A stretch of 64,000 nucleotides of DNA from Geoalkalibacter subterraneus. GTDB taxonomy: Bacteria; Desulfobacterota; Desulfuromonadia; Desulfuromonadales; Geoalkalibacteraceae. The notes under the pieces are model-generated. The model was not told the origin of the DNA, ran no database searches, and worked only from the letters and a program-made list of their open reading frames with translations. Position 1 is the first letter of the stretch. The number at the start of each line of letters is the position of its first letter. Of this stretch, positions 33,503 to 42,156 are shown in pieces. A program made the position numbers and the translations under genes. The stretch is taken from contig NZ_CP010312.1 in NCBI RefSeq assembly GCF_000827125.1, forward strand, positions 62,001 to 126,000, read 5' to 3'.

Positions 33503-35509
33503 ATGAAAGCAAAAAATCTGATGAAGACCTTTCCCTACGTCGCAAAGGCGCTGGGGGAAAAATCAGGGATAAAGGTTGCTGTTGGCCCCGGTCCAGCAGC
33601 AACTAATGGCATCGACCATATCAACATCCCCATCCTCCCCGAGGATGACGAAGGGGCGCTGATTCTCGGTCGGCGTTGGTTAGACCACGAAATCGGCCAT
33701 ATTCGCAACTCGGATATGGATGCGGTCAACGGCAAACTCAAGCCGGGCTCGTTCTCTTTCGCAGTCTGGAACTGCGTTGAGGACCCGCGCTCGGATGCGC
33801 TTATGGGCGCAACCTTCCCTGGGTCGAAAATCAACCTTCGCGAGGGGATTGAATATATGATTCAGAAGGGCATCGCCCGGCGACTTCCCGAAAGTGGAGA
33901 AATCCACACCGGGGAGTGTTTTTTGACCTGGATACTCAATCGACTCCAGGTCAACCGTCTCGGAAATGATTTCTGCCGACCGATTCTCGAGGAAGCGCAG
34001 GAGGCAATGGAAGAGATCTTCCAGCCCCACCTGATGGCAGAACTCGAAAAGATGGCCGATGAGGCCGAGACCATCGAGACCACCGAAGACGGGGTAGAGC
34101 TGACACTGAAGATCGTCAGCACACTGGAGAAGTGGCTTGACGACCCACCCGAGCCGCCGGAAAACCCCGACCCCTCCGATGAGGGTGAGGACGGCGATTC
34201 TGATGAAAACGATCAGGATCAATCCGGTGATTGCTCCGGCGACAACTCCGACGATGGAGACGATAGCCAGAGTCAAGGATCAGGGTCGGGTAATTCCGAC
34301 CAAGAAGGCGGTGACGACTCCGACGATGGGGACGGCAGCGGTGGTCAGAACGGAGGTTTTGACCAGGATGTCGATGACCAGGACTCGGGTTCCGGGTCTG
34401 GCTCCGACCAGGACGACGATCCCAAGGATGGGGATAGCTCCAAGGATGGGGATAGCTCCAAGGATGGGGATAGCTCCAAGGATGGAGACAGCGACGATCA
34501 GGACGGAGACGATGACGGCCAGGACGATGCGTCCGACAAGGATCAGGGAGATGACGGCGATGCCAACAACTCCCAGTCTCAGTCAAACGGCAACGATAAT
34601 GGCCGTGGCGCCGGCCACGGTGGCGGCAAAGAGTTGATTCAGGCTCTTCAGCAGATCCTCGAAACACCGGAGGAGATCTGCAACCGCTTCGACCAGGGCA
34701 AACAGCTTCAGCAGGAACTTGATGAATTGGCTGAAGATATCGACCCCTGGGACAATCGCCATGTCTGTATGCCGGAAGAGGACGATCCGTGGCAAGGCCC
34801 GGTGGATGTCTCTGCTGTACGCAGAGTCACCAGCCAGTTACGGGCCAAGCTCACGGGTCTTGTCCAGGCAAGTCGCCATCAGGCCTCACCACCCCGGCGA
34901 CGGGGCAAAAGGCTCGATACCCGAGTCCTACACCGCCTGTCGGTAGAGGATGATCGGGTGTTTAGCACCAAGAGGAAAGATACTGCTGTCAATACAGCGG
35001 TCATGATCCTCGTTGATCGCTCCGGGTCGATGGGCAGCCACCAGATGGAGGTTGCCAAATCTTCGGCTCTGGCAGCGGCCTTGGCCCTGGAAGCCATCCC
35101 CGGCGTTACACCTGGGGTGGCAGCTTTCCCGGGTCCGTCAGGAGGGGTCATTCCTCTGACACGGCTTGGGCAAAGCCCGCGGCGCACCTCCAGCAACTTC
35201 GCTATCGGAAGCGGTGGCGGAACTCCCCTCGGGGAGGCGATGTGGTGGGCCGGCTATCAGCTCCTTTCTCGTCGTGAGACGAGAAAGATCCTGATTGTGG
35301 CCACAGACGGCGATCCCAACTGCCCCGCCGGCGTACACAAGGCGGTGGCAGAACTTGGGCAAGCCGGGATCGAGATGATGGGTCTTGGAATTTGCTACGG
35401 CAGAATTCAAAACTTCATCAAAAACTCGGCCACCATCCAGAATGTCGAAGAGATGCCCAAGGCTCTCTTCGACATGTTGCAAAAAACCCTACTCAACAGG
35501 GCGGCATAA
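33503..35509 (+). CDS. CobT-like VWA-domain protein with acidic repeat region
   Basis: The 668-aa protein has a helical N-terminal region, a very acidic Asp/Ser/Gly-rich centre (about 212-370) including four SKDGDS repeats, and a C-terminal VWA domain with MIDAS D505-R-S-G-S. The acidic centre and VWA are the layout of CobT, the metal-insertion partner of CobS-type ATPases. The N-terminal HEIGH-like DHEIGHIRNSD could also be a metallo-site. It probably works with the ATPase at 30857. Confidence 0.85.
   Translation: MKAKNLMKTFPYVAKALGEKSGIKVAVGPGPAATNGIDHINIPILPEDDEGALILGRRWLDHEIGHIRNSDMDAVNGKLKPGSFSFAVWNCVEDPRSDALMGATFPGSKINLREGIEYMIQKGIARRLPESGEIHTGECFLTWILNRLQVNRLGNDFCRPILEEAQEAMEEIFQPHLMAELEKMADEAETIETTEDGVELTLKIVSTLEKWLDDPPEPPENPDPSDEGEDGDSDENDQDQSGDCSGDNSDDGDDSQSQGSGSGNSDQEGGDDSDDGDGSGGQNGGFDQDVDDQDSGSGSGSDQDDDPKDGDSSKDGDSSKDGDSSKDGDSDDQDGDDDGQDDASDKDQGDDGDANNSQSQSNGNDNGRGAGHGGGKELIQALQQILETPEEICNRFDQGKQLQQELDELAEDIDPWDNRHVCMPEEDDPWQGPVDVSAVRRVTSQLRAKLTGLVQASRHQASPPRRRGKRLDTRVLHRLSVEDDRVFSTKRKDTAVNTAVMILVDRSGSMGSHQMEVAKSSALAAALALEAIPGVTPGVAAFPGPSGGVIPLTRLGQSPRRTSSNFAIGSGGGTPLGEAMWWAGYQLLSRRETRKILIVATDGDPNCPAGVHKAVAELGQAGIEMMGLGICYGRIQNFIKNSATIQNVEEMPKALFDMLQKTLLNRAA
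34421..34492 (+). repeat. 18-bp tandem repeat, four copies
   Basis: TCCAAGGATGGGGATAGC repeated in frame, giving SKDGDS x4 in the acidic linker. The first copy has C for T; the last has two changes. A length-variable site by slippage is likely. Confidence 0.85.
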
Positions 35510-35536
35510 GCCGCCCTTCTCTTAAGGGAGAACACA

Positions 35537-35794
35537 ATGGCACAACTTGCCTCAATCTCTGCCGCCACGAGTGGCGGATGTAAATACTGCCGGACAAGTA
35601 CCAAGCATCCGGCAGCATCTGCCTGCCCGGATAAAAACTGGGCAGATTGGCTAAGAGGCGTAAGGACTCTCTCGCACTACATGTTCGGGCGAGACCTAAC
35701 AGCAAACATCCCTGAGTCAAAACTAAGAGAGCTTTACGACGAGGGGACCCTGATGACAACGGTCGTTGCCAGGGCGAAATCAGGAAATATCTAA
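35537..35794 (+). CDS. Hypothetical small Cys-containing protein (85 aa)
   Basis: MAQLASISAATSGGCKYCRTST, then a third Cys in SACPDKNW, may form a metal site. AAGGGAGAAC precedes it. Not recognised. Confidence 0.55.
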   Translation: MAQLASISAATSGGCKYCRTSTKHPAASACPDKNWADWLRGVRTLSHYMFGRDLTANIPESKLRELYDEGTLMTTVVARAKSGNI

Positions 35795-35851
35795 TCTCCC
35801 AAAAGCCGGGGGAAGCGTCTTGTTTTACAAGTCTTCCTCCGGGGAGACCTT

Positions 35852-35912
35852 TAAATAAGGCGTTTTTTCCGGCTTTTTCAACGGTTCCGGAGCTGCGCAA
35901 CCGGGATAGGAT
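35852..35912 (+). promoter_or_regulatory. Weak dyad promoter P5 upstream of nrdD
   Basis: TAAATAAG (35852-35859), 13 bp, CTTTTTCA (35873-35880) and a possible -10 TAGGAT at 35907-35912. The right arm is degenerate, and no pseudoknot motif follows. It is preceded by a CCGGGGGAAG/CTTCCTCCGG terminator-like hairpin. Confidence 0.35.
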
Positions 35913-35960
35913 GAAAACCGTAACCTAAAACATCCCGGGAACGCCCCGGAGGAGGAAGAC

Positions 35961-38129
35961 ATGGAAAAGCATGAATTCCCGGCCTACGCCGGAAAATACG
36001 TCAGAAAACGGCACGGCGGGATCGTGCCGTTCTCGGCAAAACCAATATTTGCGGCCATCAAGAAGGCCGTTATCGCCTGTGGCGGTAGCGACTTCGAGAA
36101 GGTTGCACGGTTGACCAGCAAGGTGGTCGAGGCGATGAACGATGAGTTCGCCGTCCGCACCGCCAGTCTCTCTGTCGAAGAATCGCGCAAAGCTATTCAT
36201 TCGGTTGAAGAGATTCAGGACCTCGTGGTGAAGGCCTTGATCAAGGGTGGTCACGATGAGGTCGGCTTGGCTTATGTGAAATATCGCCTCAAGCGGGCGG
36301 AACTTCGCGAGGGGCAGGCTCTGGTCAAGGCCAGCGTCGAAAATATCTCGGCGTATGTCGGTGATGTGGATTGGCAGGTTAAGGAGAACGCCAATATGGG
36401 TTACTCCGTACAAGGCCTCAATATCCATATCGCCGAGGAGGCCACCAAGGCCTTCTGGCTGCATCAGTATTCCACGGATGTTAAGGACGCGCATGTGCGA
36501 GGCGATATGCACATGCACGACCTTGGATTCCTGGGAAACTACTGTTGCGGCTGGGATCTGAAGGCTCTGCTTCTCAAGGGCTTTAACGGCGTAGCCTACA
36601 AGGTCGCCGCCGGCCCGGCGAAGCATCTCGATACCGCGCTTCTGCAGCTTGTAAACTTCCTCTACACCATGCAGGGGGAGTCGGCAGGAGCGCAGGCCGT
36701 GTCGAACTTCGACACTCTGCTTGCCCCCTTTGTTCGGCATGATGGCCTCTCTTATAAGCAAGTAAAAAGGGCCATGCAGCAGTTCATCTTCAATATGAAC
36801 GTGCCGACGCGGGTCGGTTTCCAGACCCCCTTTACCAACATTACCCTCGATCTTTTCTGCCCTAGCAATATGGCAGATGAGGCCGTGGTGGTCGGAGGGG
36901 AGCTGCAGGAAACCACCTACGGGCAATACCAGGAGGAAATGGACATGATCAACCGCGCATTTTGCGAGGTGATGATGGCCGGAGACTCCGAGGGGCGCAT
37001 CTTCTCTTATCCCATCCCGACGTTTAACGTCTCAAAGGATTGGGACTGGAGCGCTCCCCAGCTTGAGTGGCCGTTTCAGATGGCCGCCAAGTTCGGTATT
37101 CCATATTTCAGCAATTTCATCAACTCGGATATGGACCCGGAAGATGCCCGCAGTATGTGCTGCAGGCTTCGGCTGGACAATACCGAGCTTTTGAAACGGG
37201 GCGGCGGCCTCTTTGGCGCCAACCCCCTGACCGGCAGCATCGGCGTAGTCACCCTCAACTTGCCTTTGGCAGCGTATGAGGCGGGCGACAAGGACGGGTT
37301 TCTGACCCGTATCGCCGAGCTGATCGATCTGGCCAGCGAATCGTTGGAGCTTAAGAGGAAGATCCTCGAGGGCTACTTCGACCAGGGCCTTTACCCATAC
37401 AGCAAGGCTTACCTCGCTGACGTAAAGGCCCGCACCGGTCAGTACCTGGCCAATCACTTCAGCACGATCGGCCTGGTCGGAATGCACGAGGCTCTTTTGA
37501 ACCTTGGCATCGAAGGGGGCATCACCTCGAAAGAAGGCCATACCTTCGCGGTGGAAACGCTCACGTTTATGCGTGAGAACATCCAGGCCAAGCAGATCGC
37601 CACCGGCAATCTGTACAACCTGGAGGCCACCCCGGCCGAGTCGACTTGTTACAGGTTGGCTAAAAAGGCTCTGAAGGTCGCTCCGAAGATCATCGTCTCC
37701 GGAGATGAAGAGCCGTATTTCACCAACAGCTCGCAGCTGCCGGTGGGATACACCGAGGACATCTTCGAAGCTCTTACGCTTCAGGATGATCTGCAGACTC
37801 AGTATACCGGCGGCACTGTGCTTCACGGTTTTCTGGGCGAGCAGATCGAGGATTGGAAAATGGCGATGATGCTGGTGAAAAAATCCTTCACCAACTTCAA
37901 GCTTCCCTACCTTTCCTTGACTCCGACCTTCAGTATCTGCTCCGAGCATGGCTATCTTGCCGGCGAGCACTTTGCGTGTCCGCACTGCGGCAAGGATGCC
38001 GAGGTCTGGAGCCGGGTCACCGGCTTCTACCGCCCGGTGCAGGCCTACAACCCCGGGAAGCAGCAGGAGTACCGGGACCGGTCAGAATATCAACTAAACG
38101 ATAAGGATGAAGCGGTCAAAGCCGCCTGA
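35961..38129 (+). CDS. nrdD: Anaerobic (class III) ribonucleoside-triphosphate reductase
   Basis: The 722-aa protein starts with an ATP-cone (KRHGGIVPFSAKPIFAAIKKA, about 12-95). Class III blocks follow: HDLGFLGNYCCGWD, GESAGAQAVSNFDT, FVRHDGLSYKQVK, NVPTRVGFQTPFTNITLDL. The C-terminus has zinc ligands C-x2-H and CPHCG and the glycyl-radical segment RVTGF (Gly688). It makes dNTPs without oxygen. No nrdG activase is visible nearby, so the host enzyme or a gene outside the window must activate it. Confidence 0.94.
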   Translation: MEKHEFPAYAGKYVRKRHGGIVPFSAKPIFAAIKKAVIACGGSDFEKVARLTSKVVEAMNDEFAVRTASLSVEESRKAIHSVEEIQDLVVKALIKGGHDEVGLAYVKYRLKRAELREGQALVKASVENISAYVGDVDWQVKENANMGYSVQGLNIHIAEEATKAFWLHQYSTDVKDAHVRGDMHMHDLGFLGNYCCGWDLKALLLKGFNGVAYKVAAGPAKHLDTALLQLVNFLYTMQGESAGAQAVSNFDTLLAPFVRHDGLSYKQVKRAMQQFIFNMNVPTRVGFQTPFTNITLDLFCPSNMADEAVVVGGELQETTYGQYQEEMDMINRAFCEVMMAGDSEGRIFSYPIPTFNVSKDWDWSAPQLEWPFQMAAKFGIPYFSNFINSDMDPEDARSMCCRLRLDNTELLKRGGGLFGANPLTGSIGVVTLNLPLAAYEAGDKDGFLTRIAELIDLASESLELKRKILEGYFDQGLYPYSKAYLADVKARTGQYLANHFSTIGLVGMHEALLNLGIEGGITSKEGHTFAVETLTFMRENIQAKQIATGNLYNLEATPAESTCYRLAKKALKVAPKIIVSGDEEPYFTNSSQLPVGYTEDIFEALTLQDDLQTQYTGGTVLHGFLGEQIEDWKMAMMLVKKSFTNFKLPYLSLTPTFSICSEHGYLAGEHFACPHCGKDAEVWSRVTGFYRPVQAYNPGKQQEYRDRSEYQLNDKDEAVKAA

Positions 38130-38228
38130 TCCCTTTAAACCAACCCGCCCTTGTCGGGCAGATCACGCATCTCCCGATAAGAGGGGCGTGGTCTACCCGG
38201 CAGGGACTTAACCTTAATGGAGGAAGTC

Positions 38229-38612
38229 ATGGCAAAGCCGACATTCGCAATCGTTCTTCCCTGTGTTCGTGTTGGTGTAGGCAACCTTCTCGATGTTTGC
38301 GAAGGCAAGCAGCGCCCCGAGGTCTGGGGCATTTTCACCTTCGATAAACCCCGCAGAGCGGTTGCCGGTCCTGCCCAGGATCAGCCGACATATCAGGAAG
38401 CCGTCTCGGTGGCAAGCAAAATGGCCCAGGAGGTCATCACCTCCATCGAAGTCTTCCCGGTAGCCGATTTCTGGGCGATCCACCTGATCAACCAGCATGG
38501 CGAATCCATTTGGTTCGATGACAGATGGACCAGGGATGAAGCCGTAGAACAAGCCGCGGCTTACGGTCTTCCGGTTCATATCCGCGAAGGTCGCAGTCAG
38601 ATTGCGGCATAG
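38229..38612 (+). CDS. Hypothetical protein (127 aa)
   Basis: MAKPTFAIVLPCVRVGVGN follows GGAGGAAGTC. It has a VWGIFTFDK strand pair and an acidic WFDDRWTRDEAVEQAA helix. Not recognised. Confidence 0.55.
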   Translation: MAKPTFAIVLPCVRVGVGNLLDVCEGKQRPEVWGIFTFDKPRRAVAGPAQDQPTYQEAVSVASKMAQEVITSIEVFPVADFWAIHLINQHGESIWFDDRWTRDEAVEQAAAYGLPVHIREGRSQIAA

Positions 38613-38620
38613 GAGAAGCA

Positions 38621-38647
38621 ATGAAAAAGCTCCTCTTACGGCAATAG
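38621..38647 (+). CDS. Possible 8-aa leader peptide (Leu-rich)
   Basis: MKKLLLRQ has three consecutive Leu codons and an AGGAGAAGCA site. It is followed within 6 bp by an intrinsic terminator hairpin. The order leader peptide, terminator, structural gene looks like an attenuator before the primase. Confidence 0.3.
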   Translation: MKKLLLRQ

Positions 38648-38652
38648 TCCCG

Positions 38653-38680
38653 CCGGAGAAAGATAGTGCTCCGGTTTTCT
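38653..38680 (+). terminator. Terminator-like hairpin before the primase gene
   Basis: CCGGAG/CTCCGG stem with a 10-nt loop and TTTTCTC. Confidence 0.6.
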
Positions 38681-38734
38681 CGAACCTCAGACCCAGTATG
38701 GAGAGGCCATCCTGGGGCCTGAAAGGAGAAATCC

Positions 38735-39868
38735 ATGTCGAAAACAAACCGCATCCACCTGGATGCCGACGAAGTAAGAAGGGAGGCCCGTGGTCGCTGG
38801 GAATCGATTCTCAGCTCTCTGGCTTCCGGCTTCGACCCGGCACTCCAGCGGGTCGGAAAACATGTAGATTGCCCCATGCCGAGTCACGGCGGCAAGAACG
38901 ACTTCCGGTTTTTCAAGGATGTCGCCGAAACCGGTGGGGCCATTTGCTCCTGCGGAAAATGGGGTGACGGGTTTGCCCTGCTCATGGCTAAAAACGGCTG
39001 GAGCTTTCCCGATGCCCTGCAGGAAGTTGGCAGCTACCTTGGCTTGACCGACCAGAAAGAACGGGAGGAACGGGCCAAGCGGCGCAACGACCCCAGGGAG
39101 CAAGAAAGGCTTGCAAAAGAGCGAGCCGAAAAAGAAGCGAAACGCAAAAAAGACGATCAGACGCTTCGCAGGGGGCTCAATGAGGTCTGGAGCAACAGTG
39201 TTGCGATCGACCACCCCCAGGCAGAGCCAGCACGGCTCTATCTGGCACGCAGAGGCCTTAAGGTGCGAAATCTTCCCCAAACTTTGCGTTGCCACCCCTA
39301 CCTTCCCTACTACGAGGAAGGTGAAAAAATCGGGGTATTCCCTGCACTGGTTGCCATGGTGCAGGCCCCCGACGGCGCACCTGTGACTCTTCACCGGATA
39401 TATCTTACCGATGAAGGGTTTAAAGCGCCGGTTCCCTCTCCCAAAAAACTCATGGCCTATCCTTCGGATAGAACCTTGAGGGGCGCAGCTATCCGGCTGG
39501 GTCCACTTACCAAGGAGAGGACTCTTGGGGTCGCTGAGGGCATAGAAACCGCTCTTGCCGTCCAACAGGGGTCGGATGAGATGCCGGTGTGGGCAACCAT
39601 CTCTGCATCAATTCTGGAAAATTTCGAACCTCCCAGTGAGGTTGTGCTTCTTTGCATCTGGGCTGACAAAGACCGGTCAGAGGCCGGCCAAAAGGCCGCA
39701 AAGGAACTCAAAAAGAAGGTAGGCATCCAGGCGGTTGGACTTCTGCCTGGAGAACCGATCCCAGAAAACAAGAAAAGCATCGACTGGCTCGATATCGTTG
39801 CCAAGTACGGTTTCTCTGGAATCTACAGCCTGAAATCAATCAAGCAATTGATCAAAAAGGCTGGATAA
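38735..39868 (+). CDS. Plasmid/phage-type DNA primase (zinc-binding and Toprim)
   Basis: The 377-aa protein has an N-terminal zinc site (CPMPSHGGK...ICSCGKWGDG), a Lys/Glu-rich coil (about 108-145), and a Toprim-like domain with GVAEGIETALA, VVLLCIWADKDRSEAG. This is the layout of mobile-element primases that prime lagging-strand or transferred-strand synthesis. No helicase domain is fused. AAAGGAG precedes the ATG. Confidence 0.85.
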   Translation: MSKTNRIHLDADEVRREARGRWESILSSLASGFDPALQRVGKHVDCPMPSHGGKNDFRFFKDVAETGGAICSCGKWGDGFALLMAKNGWSFPDALQEVGSYLGLTDQKEREERAKRRNDPREQERLAKERAEKEAKRKKDDQTLRRGLNEVWSNSVAIDHPQAEPARLYLARRGLKVRNLPQTLRCHPYLPYYEEGEKIGVFPALVAMVQAPDGAPVTLHRIYLTDEGFKAPVPSPKKLMAYPSDRTLRGAAIRLGPLTKERTLGVAEGIETALAVQQGSDEMPVWATISASILENFEPPSEVVLLCIWADKDRSEAGQKAAKELKKKVGIQAVGLLPGEPIPENKKSIDWLDIVAKYGFSGIYSLKSIKQLIKKAG

Positions 39869-39876
39869 ACACAAAG

Positions 39877-39905
39877 GGCGCCTTCGGGCGCCCTTTTCTT
39901 TTGGG
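39877..39905 (+). terminator. Intrinsic terminator with TTCG loop
   Basis: AAGGGCGCC-TTCG-GGCGCCCTT followed by TTCTTTT. It ends the nrdD-primase unit. Confidence 0.88.
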
Positions 39906-39913
39906 GGAAATTA

Positions 39914-40858
39914 ATGCTCTCTTGTCTCAGGCTGTCTCTTGTTTTTTTGTCGTTGTTCTCCGGGTGGGGTCTAACCTTTGGGCTCTCACTGCTCCTCGTT
40001 TGGGCCCTCTGGAAATATGGGGCCACATTTATCTTGGATGGGTTGAGTTTCTTCGATATCCACGCATCACTAAATGCTCCTCCGCAGTTAAACGAGATGC
40101 TGCTTGCAGGAGGTGCTGCAGCAATCCTTCTTGTGTTTCTGCAATATTTTATATTTTCTATTTCGCCTTTGAAATACCGACTCAAAAAAATCTTTCCGGG
40201 AACAAATCTTAAAAAAGTCGATAAAGAATCCGTGCTCGCCAAACACTGGCAAAACATCTGCACTATGCTCAACATTGAACCACCTCCCCTTTTTATTGCC
40301 GAAACCCATACCCTTAATGCCTTCGCTTATGAAGCCGGATGGAAAAAAGCGGTTATCGTCTCAGCAGGACTGATTAATCACTTCCACATTGCCGAAATTC
40401 TGTGGGTCTTAAGCCATGAAGCGGCGCACATAAAATATAAAGACGCAAAAGCCTTGACGTTGATGACCTCTGGCTCTCGGTCCATTATTTTCGGATGTCG
40501 TATTCGAAACTTTATTCTATCTCTTATTGCCCGATCGCTTTCTTTCCTGCGTTTTGTGCCTGGCTCAAAGTTAATCATCCTTATTCTTATCTTCCCTCTG
40601 AATCTGATATCTATCCTCTCCTCCTTTACCCTTAAAACATCACTTTTTATCTTCAACGTCCTCGATTCGATGATCTCCCGACGAATGGAGTTGCGCTGCG
40701 ATAAGGTCGCAGCCGAGACTGTCGGTTATGAACCCGCCATAAGCGCTTTGCATAAATTGAATCAAAAAAAGCCACCTCTTCTTGGGCTAAACACACACCC
40801 TTGCACCAAGAGAAGAATACGTCTTCTGGAAAAACACAAAAAAAGCCCGGCAATTTAG
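39914..40858 (+). CDS. M48-family membrane metallopeptidase
   Basis: The 314-aa protein has N-terminal membrane segments (about 5-32 and 62-85), the zinc motif HEAAH in VLSHEAAHIKYKD, a second hydrophobic block (about 215-250) and the downstream RRMELRCDKVAAE containing the third ligand. It resembles HtpX/BlaR1-like proteases that act on membrane proteins. Its low-GC, AT-rich codon use contrasts with the upstream primase. Confidence 0.85.
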   Translation: MLSCLRLSLVFLSLFSGWGLTFGLSLLLVWALWKYGATFILDGLSFFDIHASLNAPPQLNEMLLAGGAAAILLVFLQYFIFSISPLKYRLKKIFPGTNLKKVDKESVLAKHWQNICTMLNIEPPPLFIAETHTLNAFAYEAGWKKAVIVSAGLINHFHIAEILWVLSHEAAHIKYKDAKALTLMTSGSRSIIFGCRIRNFILSLIARSLSFLRFVPGSKLIILILIFPLNLISILSSFTLKTSLFIFNVLDSMISRRMELRCDKVAAETVGYEPAISALHKLNQKKPPLLGLNTHPCTKRRIRLLEKHKKSPAI

Positions 40859-41145
40859 CCGGGCATTACAAAGAAGAAGGGCCTTCTGGTGGAGCGGCGC
40901 TCCACTGAAGATGGTGTGCGTGTTTTGGATGGCTGGCAGTATAGATGAGAAAAAGGGCTTCCGTACTGCCGAAAAGGGCCTTTTTACTGTCGAATTTAAA
41001 GAAAAACGGAATTCTCGTGGATTCTAAAAGTTAATTTGTGACAAAATCCTTTTCAAATAAAACCATAAGGTAGAAATATAAATTAAAACTCTTGACAAAA
41101 AATAAAAATGAATGTAGCCTTAGCTAAAAACAAAAGGAGAACGAT
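40859..41145. other. Intergenic region with terminator-like repeats and a promoter
   Basis: No gene seen. It holds two G/C-rich inverted repeats (GGAGCGGCGCTCC, and AAAAGGGC/GCCCTTTT-type arms) and the promoter at 41092. Confidence 0.5.
41092..41120 (+). promoter_or_regulatory. Promoter of the lipoprotein operon
   Basis: TTGACA and TAGCCT are spaced 17 bp, in an A-rich stretch; the ATG follows 26 bp downstream. The -35 is perfect and the -10 weak. Confidence 0.6.
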
Positions 41146-41631
41146 ATGAAAAAAATCAAAATTCTACTGGCCCTCATTCCCGCGCTTGCAGTATGCGCAT
41201 GTTCCACCACCTACCCTCCGGCCCCTATCGGAGACTCAATTATCTGGTCGACTCACGATGAGCGCCCTGGATGGAGCGTTGAAGCTCCGGATATCGATGA
41301 AGGCGATGAGTACGTTTTCGTCGGACAGTCCTTGTATCATTCCACTGAGCGCGGTGCGCGAGTCAACGCTGAAGCCAACGCAGCCCAACAGGCTGCACTC
41401 TTTCTCTCCCGCCACGTCGAAGGACAGTACGCAGAGTCCACAACCGGTGGCGGCACCGAATCAGGAATTCAGGATCCCAATGTTTCCATCGATGGAGTTT
41501 TGAAGATAAGTACCGATCAGGTTCTGAACAAGATGCAGGTCGATGAGTGGTATCTGGAGAACTGGCGAAAGGGCCCTGACACGCTTTGGAAAGCTTTTGT
41601 CCGGGTAAAAATCCCTAAAGACCGCTTCTAA
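41146..41631 (+). CDS. LPP20-like lipoprotein
   Basis: The 161-aa protein has a signal peptide and lipobox-like ALAVCAC. The mature part has PGWSVEAPDIDEGDEYVFVGQ and RVNAEANAAQQAA, resembling LPP20/FlgP/FlgT-type envelope lipoproteins with a DNA-independent role in the outer membrane. It leads an operon with two related larger secreted proteins. Confidence 0.7.
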   Translation: MKKIKILLALIPALAVCACSTTYPPAPIGDSIIWSTHDERPGWSVEAPDIDEGDEYVFVGQSLYHSTERGARVNAEANAAQQAALFLSRHVEGQYAESTTGGGTESGIQDPNVSIDGVLKISTDQVLNKMQVDEWYLENWRKGPDTLWKAFVRVKIPKDRF

Positions 41632-41643
41632 GAGGCAAAAATC

Positions 41644-42156
41644 ATGATGGCTCCAACACACGCACTCACCGGTATTGCCGCCTATCTTGCTCTGGCCCAG
41701 GCATTCCCCCAGGTCTTGGCGGTCAACGCGGTCACAATTGCGGCAGCAACCTTGGGCAGCGTGGCCCCGGATATTGACGAACCCCGCAGCTGGATCGGAA
41801 AGCGTCTGATGTTTTTATCGGTGCCGTTGCTCTTTATCGCACGGCATCGCGGTTTTACGCACTCTCTTCTTGCTGCGGCTCTTGGTTCCGTTGGAGTTTT
41901 CTGGCTTTTCCATCCTCAATACGGGCTCACGTGGGTTCTTGCCTTTTTTGTCGGATTTGTGGCTCATCTTTTCGGGGATTGGAACACTAACTCCGGGGTC
42001 CCTCTTTTGTGGCCCTGCGAGAAAAGATACAGGGCTCCGTGGGCCTTTGCGACCGGCGGTTTTTTTGAAACAATTTTTCTTCTGGTACTCTCTGTCCTGA
42101 TTTTTCTTGCCGGAAAACAGTGGGCCGCCGATTTCTTGAGAGATTTCAAGATATGA
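41644..42156 (+). CDS. YdjM-like membrane-bound metal-dependent hydrolase
   Basis: The 170-aa protein has THALTG, VAPDIDEP, HRGFTHS and HLFGDW with 4-5 membrane segments. These conserved His/Asp match the DUF457/YdjM family of inner-membrane hydrolases. Its stop overlaps the next start (ATGA). Confidence 0.8.
   Translation: MMAPTHALTGIAAYLALAQAFPQVLAVNAVTIAAATLGSVAPDIDEPRSWIGKRLMFLSVPLLFIARHRGFTHSLLAAALGSVGVFWLFHPQYGLTWVLAFFVGFVAHLFGDWNTNSGVPLLWPCEKRYRAPWAFATGGFFETIFLLVLSVLIFLAGKQWAADFLRDFKI

Noticed and set aside
34116-34667. Arg/His-rich 183-aa minus-strand frame
   Set aside because: Produced by the Asp/Ser-rich codons of the VWA protein on the other strand.
37032-37985. 317-aa minus-strand open frame
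   Set aside because: Shadow of nrdD; no independent evidence.
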